A DNA stretch of 22,249 bases from Ferruginibacter sp. (GTDB lineage: Bacteria > Bacteroidota > Bacteroidia > Chitinophagales > Chitinophagaceae). How positions within the stretch are numbered: the first letter of the stretch is position 1; the number at the start of each line of letters is the position of its first letter. The translations under genes were made by a program, and so were the position numbers. The notes below the pieces were generated by a model. The model saw only the letters and a list, made by a program, of their open reading frames with translations. It did no database searches and was not told the DNA's origin. Positions 17,028 to 22,249 of the stretch are shown one piece after another. The stretch lies in NCBI GenBank assembly GCA_025352435.1, contig JANXTN010000197.1, forward strand, positions 1-22,249. Reading direction: 5' to 3'.

Positions 17028-18179
17028 AACCGCCACAAACATTGTATCGGCTTGTATTTCGTAACCTTTTAAATATTCCATTTGTAAAATCTGCAAATGG
17101 AATATTTGTTTTAGGGCAGCTACCACATCTTCATTTTCTTTTTTGAATACAGAGCAGGTAATATAAAAAAATAATCCACCACTATGTAAAGAGCTGATTG
17201 CGTTTGAAGCAATTTTTAATTGCATCGTTGCATATTTATCAATTTTGGAGAAATGAAAAAAAGCAGTTTGCTCCGGTGTTCTACTCCAAGTTCCACTACC
17301 CGTGCATGGAGCATCACAAATTATTAAATCATATTTTTTTTCAGAAATTACACATTGTTCTTCAAATAAATTTGTAATAAAAGCATGATAGTTTTTAATT
17401 TCTGCATCTTTAAAACGGATGCGCAGATTGTTTAAAATATTAGGCCGAATATCTGAAACGTGCAGGTTAACGTGCCCGTGTAAAACATCGTGTAGCAGAA
17501 TAGATTTACCGCCACTTGCCGCACAGCAATCCCACACTTCAATATCTTTTTTTAAATACCCATCCTGCCTCTTCAAATGATTAAAAACAATTTGAGAATT
17601 TCTATCCTGCACAACAACTTCTTTATTGGGTGAAAAGAACAAATCTGTTTTGAATCCCTGTTGCAGTGCAATACAGGAAGTAAATACTTCTTCAAACTCA
17701 ATATTATTATTGGTAAGTTTTTCAAGAACTCTCATTTCTTTACCGGGCCTTATGCGTAAAAAAAACAGTGGCTGTTCTAAAAAAGAGAGTGCATATTTTT
17801 CTCTATCAACGGCTTCTCCCAATTCGTTTTGAAAAGGAAAAATCTCATTTGAATCAATATCTAAGAAAGAAATTTTAGATTTTATCTCTAAAGAAATCTT
17901 TTCATTGAATTCAGGATTAATTTCTTCCAGAAAAGAGTTGTGTGAATGGTTACATAAAAAAGTAGCTATTATAATTCTTTCCTCAACTGATTCATTTTCC
18001 TTAGCATTACCTAAGCGGTAAAAATAATAACAAAGCGATGAAATTTGTTTTCTGTCTTTAGAACCATACTTTTTATTTGCCGCAAAAAAACGTTTTAAAT
18101 GATGCACTAGTGGCTCACCATCTTTGTGAGTCTGTAAAACTTTTACAGCAGAGGCTAAATGTGAACGGTAACGACTCAA
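17016..18179 (-). CDS. RsmB/NOP (Fmu/Sun) family RNA m5C methyltransferase, TTG start
   Basis: A 387-residue SAM-dependent enzyme of the family that makes 5-methylcytosine in rRNA or tRNA. The N-terminal ~130 residues are helical, including FFAANKKYGSKDRKQI. The catalytic core begins near QDRNSQ (191-196). SAM motif I is DCCAASGGKS (217-226), motif IV is DAPCTGSG with Cys292, and motif VI is YITCSVF with Cys342. The two cysteines are those used for nucleophilic attack and product release in this family. The start is TTG at 18177-18179: the frame upstream meets a stop at 18207-18209 without any ATG, and the first in-frame ATG (residue 149) would remove the whole N-terminal domain. No Shine-Dalgarno sequence is visible. 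The target RNA base cannot be deduced. The stop overlaps the converging S8 peptidase gene. Confidence 0.9.
   Translation of the reverse strand: MSRYRSHLASAVKVLQTHKDGEPLVHHLKRFFAANKKYGSKDRKQISSLCYYFYRLGNAKENESVEERIIIATFLCNHSHNSFLEEINPEFNEKISLEIKSKISFLDIDSNEIFPFQNELGEAVDREKYALSFLEQPLFFLRIRPGKEMRVLEKLTNNNIEFEEVFTSCIALQQGFKTDLFFSPNKEVVVQDRNSQIVFNHLKRQDGYLKKDIEVWDCCAASGGKSILLHDVLHGHVNLHVSDIRPNILNNLRIRFKDAEIKNYHAFITNLFEEQCVISEKKYDLIICDAPCTGSGTWSRTPEQTAFFHFSKIDKYATMQLKIASNAISSLHSGGLFFYITCSVFKKENEDVVAALKQIFHLQILQMEYLKGYEIQADTMFVAVLSF
17071..17113 (+). terminator. Candidate terminator of the S8 peptidase gene, embedded in the opposing coding region
   Basis: A perfect 14-bp inverted repeat: AAATATTCCATTTG (17071-17084), a 9-nt loop, then CAAATGGAATATTT (17094-17107), followed on the plus strand by GTTTTA. 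It begins 43 nt after the peptidase stop and lies wholly inside the 3' end of the minus-strand RNA methyltransferase gene. Only the plus strand has a T run after the stem (the minus strand continues AAAAGGTT), so its polarity fits the peptidase transcript. The stem is AT-rich, so strength is uncertain. Confidence 0.65.
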
Positions 18180-18192
18180 TGAATTTTTATTA

Positions 18193-18208
18193 AAAAAAAT
18201 ATTTTTTT
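18193..18208. repeat. 16-bp perfect AT-only palindrome ahead of the TTG start
   Basis: Seven A, then TA, then seven T: a perfect palindrome made only of A and T, in the 46-bp gap between the GNAT gene stop (18226) and the TTG start of the RNA methyltransferase (18179). Such a tract could be an upstream promoter element, a site of DNA curvature or an unstable hairpin keeping the leader open. It lacks the G+C stem of an intrinsic terminator. It may also be chance in an AT-rich genome. Confidence 0.5.
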
Positions 18209-18225
18209 AGTTTGGAACCTAGAAG

Positions 18226-18702
18226 CTATAAATCTTTTAACATCCAAACAGAACAATATGAATGACCTGTATTGCCCATGCTGCCATTAATGTTGTAAAA
18301 TCCTGTTTTATTGTACAATTTTTGAGCGTCTACCATAAAAGGCATCGTCTCTAAATAACATTGCTTAAAACCAAACTCTTTGGCCTTTTCTAAACATAAG
18401 GAGATCATTTTTGCACCTAATCCCAGCCCACGTGCTTCATGTAAAAAGTACATTTTTTGTAGTTCACAAATTGTTGCTTCACCATTATCTAATTGTTGGA
18501 TACCGGCACCACCAACTATTTCACCATTGTTTTCTACAACAAAATATATAGCTCTTTCTTTTGCATAGGTTTCAAACATAAAATCCACACTTGGGTCAGC
18601 ATAAGCAGTTCCCACTTTTGGAGCACCCAACTCCAATAATACATTTCGTACTATTTTACCAACTACAGCATTGTCTTTCTGTTCTATTTTTCTTATAACC
18701 AT
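18226..18702 (-). CDS. GNAT-family N-acetyltransferase
   Basis: A complete 158-residue single-domain acetyltransferase. The acetyl-CoA pyrophosphate-binding motif A reads ARGLGLGAKM (90-99), preceded by the beta-4 strand ELQKMYFL (80-87). Family-typical features follow: CLEKAKEFGFKQCYLETM and a final YNKTGF (about 130-135) that packs near the cofactor. No signal peptide or membrane segment is present. The acyl acceptor (small amine, antibiotic, peptide or protein N terminus) cannot be inferred. It sits between odhB upstream and the RNA methyltransferase 46 bp downstream, all on the minus strand. A weak terminator-like hairpin separates it from odhB, so it probably has its own transcript shared with the methyltransferase. 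Confidence 0.88.
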   Translation of the reverse strand: MVIRKIEQKDNAVVGKIVRNVLLELGAPKVGTAYADPSVDFMFETYAKERAIYFVVENNGEIVGGAGIQQLDNGEATICELQKMYFLHEARGLGLGAKMISLCLEKAKEFGFKQCYLETMPFMVDAQKLYNKTGFYNINGSMGNTGHSYCSVWMLKDL

Positions 18703-18715
18703 AATTATTTTTATG

Positions 18716-18747
18716 AAAATGGCTTTTCCAAATAAATGAAAAAGCCA
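18716..18747 (-). terminator. Weak terminator-like hairpin after odhB
   Basis: An 8-bp stem, TGGCTTTT (18720-18727) and AAAAGCCA (18740-18747), with a 12-nt loop. On the minus strand it is followed by a short T run (complement of 18716-18719). It begins 21 bp past the odhB stop and ends just before the GNAT start, so it could end or attenuate odhB transcripts. The short T run makes it weak. Confidence 0.45.
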
Positions 18748-18768
18748 CCAGCAAAAATTTAAATGATC

Positions 18769-20013
18769 TTATAATTCAAGCAATGCATCTACAGGATCTA
18801 TTCCAAACAACAACAATGCAGGATTTTCCAATAGTTGTTTTACTAAAACTAAAAATCCTACTGATTCTCTTCCATCAATGATTCTGTGATCATAACTAAG
18901 CGCAACATACATCATTGGGCTAATTACCACTTGTCCGTTTATAGCCATTGGTCTCTCCACAATATTATGCATTCCAAGTATTGCACTCTGCGGAATATTT
19001 ATGATCGGTGTACTCATCATAGAACCAAAAATTCCCCCGTTAGTTATCGTAAAAGTTCCCCCACTCATCTCTTCAATCGTAAGTTTATTGTTTTTAGCCT
19101 TTGTTGCCAATTCAACAACAGCAGCCTCTACACCTGCCATGCTTAAACTTTCAGCATTGCGTATTACCGGTACCACCAAACCTTTCGGCGCACTTACCGC
19201 AATAGAGATATCACAATAATCATGAAACAAAATATTCTCACCATCTAAATAAGCATTTACCGAAGGGAACTTTTGCAAAGCATAACAACAGGCTTTTGTG
19301 AAGAAGCTCATAAAGCCTAAGTTCACACCATGCTGCTCTTTGAATTTGTCTTTAGATTTTTTTCTGATATCCATGATCGCCGTCATATCTACTTCATTAA
19401 AAGTGGTAAGCATGGCTGTGGTATTCTTTGCCTCTACCAATCTTCTGCTGATGGTTCTGCGAAGGTTGCTCATTTTTTCAGGGCGCTCATTTCTGCTGAA
19501 CATTTCCGATGCAGGATTACGACCCGGATTATTTAAAGCTTCTAAAACATCTTGCTTGATAATCTTTCCATTTTCCCCCGTTGGCGTAATTTTTTTACTG
19601 TCTACTTTTTTATCTGCGATAATAGCGGCGGCTACGGGCGTGGTCTTAATGACTGATTTTGTTTCTTCTTTAGATGCTTCAGTTATTTTTGTCTCGTCTG
19701 ATTTAGGTGCCGTATTTTCTTTAGGTGCGTCTTCTTTTTTCTCCTCTTCTTTTGGAGGCGCAATATTCGGTTTTGCTCCATCAGTATCTATACTACACAC
19801 TATATCTCCTATTGCAAGCGTATCTCCTTCTTTAGCCACTTGTTTGACTACGCCGGCCTGTTCAGCATTTACTTCAAAAGTTGCTTTCTCACTTTCAAGC
19901 TCGGCAATCACCTCATCTCTTTCAACATAATCACCATCGTTTTTAAGCCACTTTACAAGCGTAACCTCACTTATACTTTCACCTACGGTAGGAACCTTAA
20001 TATCAACTGCCAT
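18769..20013 (-). CDS. odhB: Dihydrolipoyllysine succinyltransferase, E2 of 2-oxoglutarate dehydrogenase
   Basis: The 414-residue E2 core subunit transfers the succinyl group from E1 to CoA in the TCA cycle. The N-terminal lipoyl domain (1-77) starts with the [10 protein letters not shown] signature of the 2-oxoglutarate-type E2 and carries the lipoylated lysine Lys43 in SEKAT. A charged Glu/Lys/Pro/Ala-rich linker (about 80-123) follows, then a peripheral subunit-binding domain (about 124-160, TPVAAAI to [12 protein letters not shown]). The acyltransferase domain spans about 180-414, with the catalytic HRIIDG at 376-381 (His376, Asp380). The length is typical of OdhB/SucB. The E1 gene (sucA/odhA), usually adjacent, is not here: the upstream neighbour is a divergent START-like gene and the downstream one a GNAT gene. 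The VGESI start and the length favour 2-oxoglutarate over pyruvate dehydrogenase. Confidence 0.95.
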   Translation of the reverse strand: MAVDIKVPTVGESISEVTLVKWLKNDGDYVERDEVIAELESEKATFEVNAEQAGVVKQVAKEGDTLAIGDIVCSIDTDGAKPNIAPPKEEEKKEDAPKENTAPKSDETKITEASKEETKSVIKTTPVAAAIIADKKVDSKKITPTGENGKIIKQDVLEALNNPGRNPASEMFSRNERPEKMSNLRRTISRRLVEAKNTTAMLTTFNEVDMTAIMDIRKKSKDKFKEQHGVNLGFMSFFTKACCYALQKFPSVNAYLDGENILFHDYCDISIAVSAPKGLVVPVIRNAESLSMAGVEAAVVELATKAKNNKLTIEEMSGGTFTITNGGIFGSMMSTPIINIPQSAILGMHNIVERPMAINGQVVISPMMYVALSYDHRIIDGRESVGFLVLVKQLLENPALLLFGIDPVDALLEL

Positions 20014-20092
20014 TAAAAATCGTTTTAAGTTTTGCGAATTTCGGATAAAATAATCATTCCTTTAAAATAGATTTATATCGTATTAATTTCGA

Positions 20093-20113
20093 ACCAAAAG
20101 TTACGTTTTTGGT
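20093..20113. promoter_or_regulatory. 21-bp dyad in the odhB/START-like divergent region, candidate operator
   Basis: A perfect 7-bp inverted repeat, ACCAAAA (20093-20099) and TTTTGGT (20107-20113), separated by 7 nt (GTTACGT). It lies about 80 bp before the odhB start and about 96 bp before the START-like gene, in the 195-bp gap 20014-20208. Size and spacing fit a dimeric transcription factor site. On the minus strand TAACTTTTG within it also resembles a -7 box. A run of A-rich sequence (about 20131-20151) lies to its right. Confidence 0.4.
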
Positions 20114-20172
20114 AAAATGAGATAAAGCTTTTAAATAAAAAAAATAAAAAAAGTTCACGTTACATTTTTATC

Positions 20173-20180
20173 TATACTTG
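20173..20180 (+). promoter_or_regulatory. Candidate -7 box of the START-like gene
   Basis: TATACTTG matches the Bacteroidota -7 consensus TAnnTTTG at all but one fixed position and sits 28 bp before the ATG at 20209, giving a short leader. An A/T tract at about 20131-20151 lies where an upstream element would be. A TTCAC about 19 bp ahead of the box (20154-20158) is only a partial -33 match. Confidence 0.4.
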
Positions 20181-20208
20181 CAGATTACAAGAATTTAATA
20201 ATTTAGAA

Positions 20209-20589
20209 ATGAGTAAGAAAGTTTTATATACATTAGAATATCCTGTTCGCAGTTCTCCGGGTATTTTGTATGATTTTTTAAGCAGCGCATCTGCATTGCA
20301 GGAATGGTTTGCAGATAAGGTAGATGACAGAGACGGTATATATACATTTGGCTGGAATGGTACTGATGAGAAGGCAGAAGTATTAGAAAGAGAAGATAAT
20401 AAATTTATACGCTACCGTTGGTTAACAAGTCCCAAAGACGAATATTTTGAATTTAGAATTGAGAAATCTGAGGTTACCAACCAAACAATTTTAATCATTT
20501 CTGACTTTGCTGAAAAGAAAGATATTAAAGACCAAAGTCAGTTGTGGGAATACCAGGTGAAAGATCTTTTTCACAGAATTGGTAGTTAG
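20209..20589 (+). CDS. START-like (SRPBCC superfamily) domain protein
   Basis: A complete 126-residue cytoplasmic protein that fills one START-like/SRPBCC domain. It opens with a beta strand (KVLYTLEYPVR) and the helix-grip helices SSPGILYDFLSSASALQEWFADKV (roughly 14-38). Antiparallel strands follow (YTFGWNG, EKAEVLERE, FIRYRW, YFEFRIEK, QTILIISDF), then a long C-terminal helix (SQLWEYQVKDLFHRIG). This is the compact helix-grip fold that binds a hydrophobic ligand, as in the AHSA1-like group common in Bacteroidota. No ligand or enzyme activity can be assigned. It is divergent from odhB and overlaps tail-to-tail by 4 bp (TTAG) with the next gene. The family call is strong; the function is unknown. 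Confidence 0.82.
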   Translation: MSKKVLYTLEYPVRSSPGILYDFLSSASALQEWFADKVDDRDGIYTFGWNGTDEKAEVLEREDNKFIRYRWLTSPKDEYFEFRIEKSEVTNQTILIISDFAEKKDIKDQSQLWEYQVKDLFHRIGS

Positions 20590-21188
20590 CCTATAAGCAA
20601 GTTTTTAATTTTATTGTATCCTTCGGGCAATAGAGACTGCATCATATTCCAATGATGCAGTTCGTATTTTACAGCGATTTTAAAAAAGCTTTTTTCTGAT
20701 ATTTTCTGTTTTAAATGTTTGGTTAAATCTGCGCTTTTAATAAAGTTATTTTCAGTAAAATCGTGCTGCCATTCCTCCTCCCCTGTTGAAATATAAACAT
20801 TAGAATTTGATGCACTATTTTCTAAAAGTTTAGCACCATAAATATCTTTGTAGTTTCCTTTTAAATGCAGCGTAATACTGATAAAATTTCCCCACCAAAA
20901 CATAGTACGCAATGCAAAAATATTTTGTTTGTTAAAGATGGCTGGATAGTCCATCATCACATATGGGAAACCATTGTAATTTTCACCCTTTGATATTTTT
21001 GGCACTGCAGAAAGCAGCATTTGATCATTTGCAAAAGTATCTTTAAACAATACAGAGAGTGCAGGAATTTGCTGATTAAATAGGGCTGCTGCTTTTGTAA
21101 TTATTTCCTGTTTGCTTTCAATAAAACGCTTATCGTTTACCAACGCAAGTTCACTCACAGAAAGCATTACTTTTGTATTGTTATCCAT
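20586..21188 (-). CDS. Conserved-looking protein of unknown function
   Basis: A 200-residue protein I do not recognise. No signal peptide and no membrane segment is present, so it is probably cytoplasmic. The N-terminal ~60 residues look helical (SVSELALVNDKRFIESKQEIITKAA and on). The middle contains YPAIFNK and a run rich in aromatics (TMFWWGNF), then strand-like segments, and a C-terminal helix ending in LLIG. Tryptophans cluster at about 98-99, 134 and 179. It converges on the START-like gene with a 4-bp overlap and is divergent, across only 42 bp, from the LptF/G permease. Coding status is supported by the tight packing against both neighbours and by composition like theirs. No function is proposed. 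Confidence 0.7.
   Translation of the reverse strand: MDNNTKVMLSVSELALVNDKRFIESKQEIITKAAALFNQQIPALSVLFKDTFANDQMLLSAVPKISKGENYNGFPYVMMDYPAIFNKQNIFALRTMFWWGNFISITLHLKGNYKDIYGAKLLENSASNSNVYISTGEEEWQHDFTENNFIKSADLTKHLKQKISEKSFFKIAVKYELHHWNMMQSLLPEGYNKIKNLLIG
20636..20661 (+). terminator. Inverted repeat after the START-like gene, inside the opposing gene
   Basis: A perfect 10-bp stem, ACTGCATCAT (20636-20645) and ATGATGCAGT (20652-20661), with a 6-nt loop. It starts 46 nt past the START-like stop, within the 3' end of the minus-strand gene. The plus strand continues TCGTATTTTA, an interrupted T run, while the minus strand has none. It could end the START-like transcript, protect its 3' end, or be a coincidental consequence of coding sequence. 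Confidence 0.45.
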
Positions 21189-21230
21189 CTTAAAAAATGA
21201 AGGATAAATGTAAAGCTTTATACAGCCATC
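21189..21230. promoter_or_regulatory. 42-bp divergent gap with a 10-bp palindrome
   Basis: The whole space between the start codons of the unknown protein (leftward) and the permease (rightward) is 42 bp, too short for two separate full promoters without overlap into the genes. TAAAGCTTTA (21211-21220), a perfect palindrome, sits near its centre and might be a shared regulatory site. I cannot place a convincing -7/-33 pair on either strand. Confidence 0.3.
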
Positions 21231-22249
21231 ATGTTGAAAAAATTAGATAAGCTTATTCTCAAATCATTTCTCGGTCCATTCATCATAACCTTCTTCATTG
21301 CTTTTTTTGTATTAATGATGCAGACCTTATGGAAATACATTGATGACCTTGTTGGAAAAGGCTTGCCATTTATCACCATCATCAAATTTGTTTGGTATGC
21401 AAGTGCAACACTTTCTTCCCTTGCTATGCCTATTGCCATTCTCATTTCTTCCATTATGACGTTTGGTAACCTTGGAGAAAGTTTTGAACTTGTTGCAATT
21501 AAATCAGCCGGCATTTCTTTGCTTAGGTTTATGCGTCCATTAATAGGCTTTACTGTCCTGCTTTGTATTGTTACTTTTTTGTTTGCAAATTATGTTATTC
21601 CTTACTCACAATTAAAATTTGTAACGCTGTACAGAGACATACTTGTAAAAAAACCTGCGCTAAATATGAAGCAGGGAATTTTTTATAAAGACATAGATAA
21701 GTATGCGATTAAAGTTGGTAAAAAAGATAAAAACGGAACCAAAATAGAGAACGTTTTGATTTATGAACAATCAAACGTTTTGCATGAAAACACCATCATT
21801 GCAAAAAGTGGGAACATGCAGATTTCTGATAACAATAATTATCTGGAATTTAAATTAAAGGATGGTAATCGTTATCAGGAAAAAGGAAGCTATGGTGATA
21901 CTGCAACAGAATATGTACGACTACAGTTTCAGACGTTTAAAAAATTATTTGACCTTAGTGCTTTCAATCAAAAAGGTGGTAATGAGGAAGATTTAAAAAA
22001 CAACTCAAAAATGCTGAGTGCAGCGCAGTTAAATAAGAATATAGATTCTGTAGGCAAAGTAAAAGACAGTCTTTCAAAAAACATCAGCAAGTATATTCAT
22101 GCTTCTTTAAAATATGTAAATGATACTGCAGCCCAATGGAAAAATGCAAGACCCACAACATTTAATAATATAGAAAAAATTTTTCCAGACAGTGCAGAAG
22201 ATGTGCTGTATGAAAGGACTGTGAGCAAAATAGCAGAAATAAAAAACAC
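21231..22249 (+). CDS. LptF/LptG (YjgP/YjgQ) family permease, 3' end outside the window
   Basis: An open frame from the ATG at 21231 to the right edge: 339 codons plus two bases, no stop. The N-terminal part has transmembrane helices at about 15-33, 52-76 and 103-122. Between helices 2 and 3, ESFELVAIKSAGIS (83-96) matches the cytoplasmic coupling helix of LptF/LptG that docks on the ATPase LptB. After helix 3 the chain enters a long periplasmic beta-jellyroll-like region (from about 125) with charged, strand-rich sequence. LptF/LptG with LptB extract lipopolysaccharide from the inner membrane and pass it to LptC and LptA. The remaining membrane helices of the C-terminal half must lie outside the window. 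LptF cannot be told from LptG from this half. Confidence 0.9.
   Translation, partial: MLKKLDKLILKSFLGPFIITFFIAFFVLMMQTLWKYIDDLVGKGLPFITIIKFVWYASATLSSLAMPIAILISSIMTFGNLGESFELVAIKSAGISLLRFMRPLIGFTVLLCIVTFLFANYVIPYSQLKFVTLYRDILVKKPALNMKQGIFYKDIDKYAIKVGKKDKNGTKIENVLIYEQSNVLHENTIIAKSGNMQISDNNNYLEFKLKDGNRYQEKGSYGDTATEYVRLQFQTFKKLFDLSAFNQKGGNEEDLKNNSKMLSAAQLNKNIDSVGKVKDSLSKNISKYIHASLKYVNDTAAQWKNARPTTFNNIEKIFPDSAEDVLYERTVSKIAEIKN

Noticed and set aside
19298..19930. 210-codon plus-strand open frame antisense to odhB
   Set aside because: It is long but lies opposite the lipoyl, linker and catalytic domains of a clear E2; its Ser/Phe/Leu-rich product is an antisense by-product.
20560..20577. GTGAAA/TTTCAC hairpin as a minus-strand terminator for the unknown 200-residue gene
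   Set aside because: The stem is only 6 bp and the minus strand continues without a T run.
21218..21514. 98-codon minus-strand open frame at the permease 5' end
   Set aside because: The plus-strand frame encodes transmembrane helices and the LptF/G coupling helix; the antisense frame has no recognisable content.
1..22249. CRISPR arrays, tRNA or rRNA genes, insertion sequences, phage or integrase genes
   Set aside because: I saw no regularly spaced direct repeats, no tRNA-like cloverleaf sequence, no transposase or integrase motif and no target-site duplications.

Overview
The window looks like a piece of a Bacteroidota chromosome, most likely a Chitinophagaceae-type member. The reasons are an AT-rich sequence, start codons with little or no Shine-Dalgarno sequence, a full-length SprA (the type IX secretion translocon, found only in this phylum), and two proteins ending in type IX sorting domains (one type B, one type A). 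I see no RNA gene, CRISPR array, insertion sequence, integrase or phage gene. All genes look like native chromosomal ones. Both edges cut a gene.

Layout. 1-5712 is a plus-strand block: the 3' part of an Lnb/DUF4105 membrane protein, an alpha/beta hydrolase, a large PKD/Ig-like surface protein with a type B type IX sorting domain, a short-chain dehydrogenase and a small secreted protein of unknown function. The 301-bp gap 5713-6013 holds two facing terminators. 6014-13920 is a minus-strand pair, ruvA then sprA; sprA alone fills about a third of the window. A divergent gap leads into the plus-strand pair fabH and a secreted S8 peptidase with a type A sorting domain (14049-17027). This pair overlaps tail-to-tail with a minus-strand block: OdhB (E2 of 2-oxoglutarate dehydrogenase), a GNAT acetyltransferase and an RsmB/NOP-type RNA methyltransferase that starts at TTG. 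A divergent control region (20014-20208) separates odhB from a START-like gene. That gene overlaps tail-to-tail by 4 bp with an unrecognised 200-residue gene. The latter is divergent, across 42 bp, from an LptF/LptG-family permease cut by the right edge.

How the genes fit together. SprA exports proteins carrying type IX sorting domains. Two such cargo candidates, the PKD protein and the S8 peptidase, lie within a few kb of it. The Lnb-like protein and the LptF/G permease belong to envelope lipoprotein and lipopolysaccharide biogenesis. The rest is housekeeping (ruvA, fabH, odhB, RNA methyltransferase).

I did not find a clear undescribed multi-gene system. The most unusual structural signal is at the two convergent pairs whose coding regions overlap. 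At each, a perfect inverted repeat lies 43-46 nt past the plus-strand stop, inside the opposing gene, where a terminator for the plus-strand gene would be needed. The third convergent pair has an ordinary gap and uses conventional intergenic terminators. Other leads are a 21-bp dyad in the odhB/START-like control region and the two unrecognised genes.
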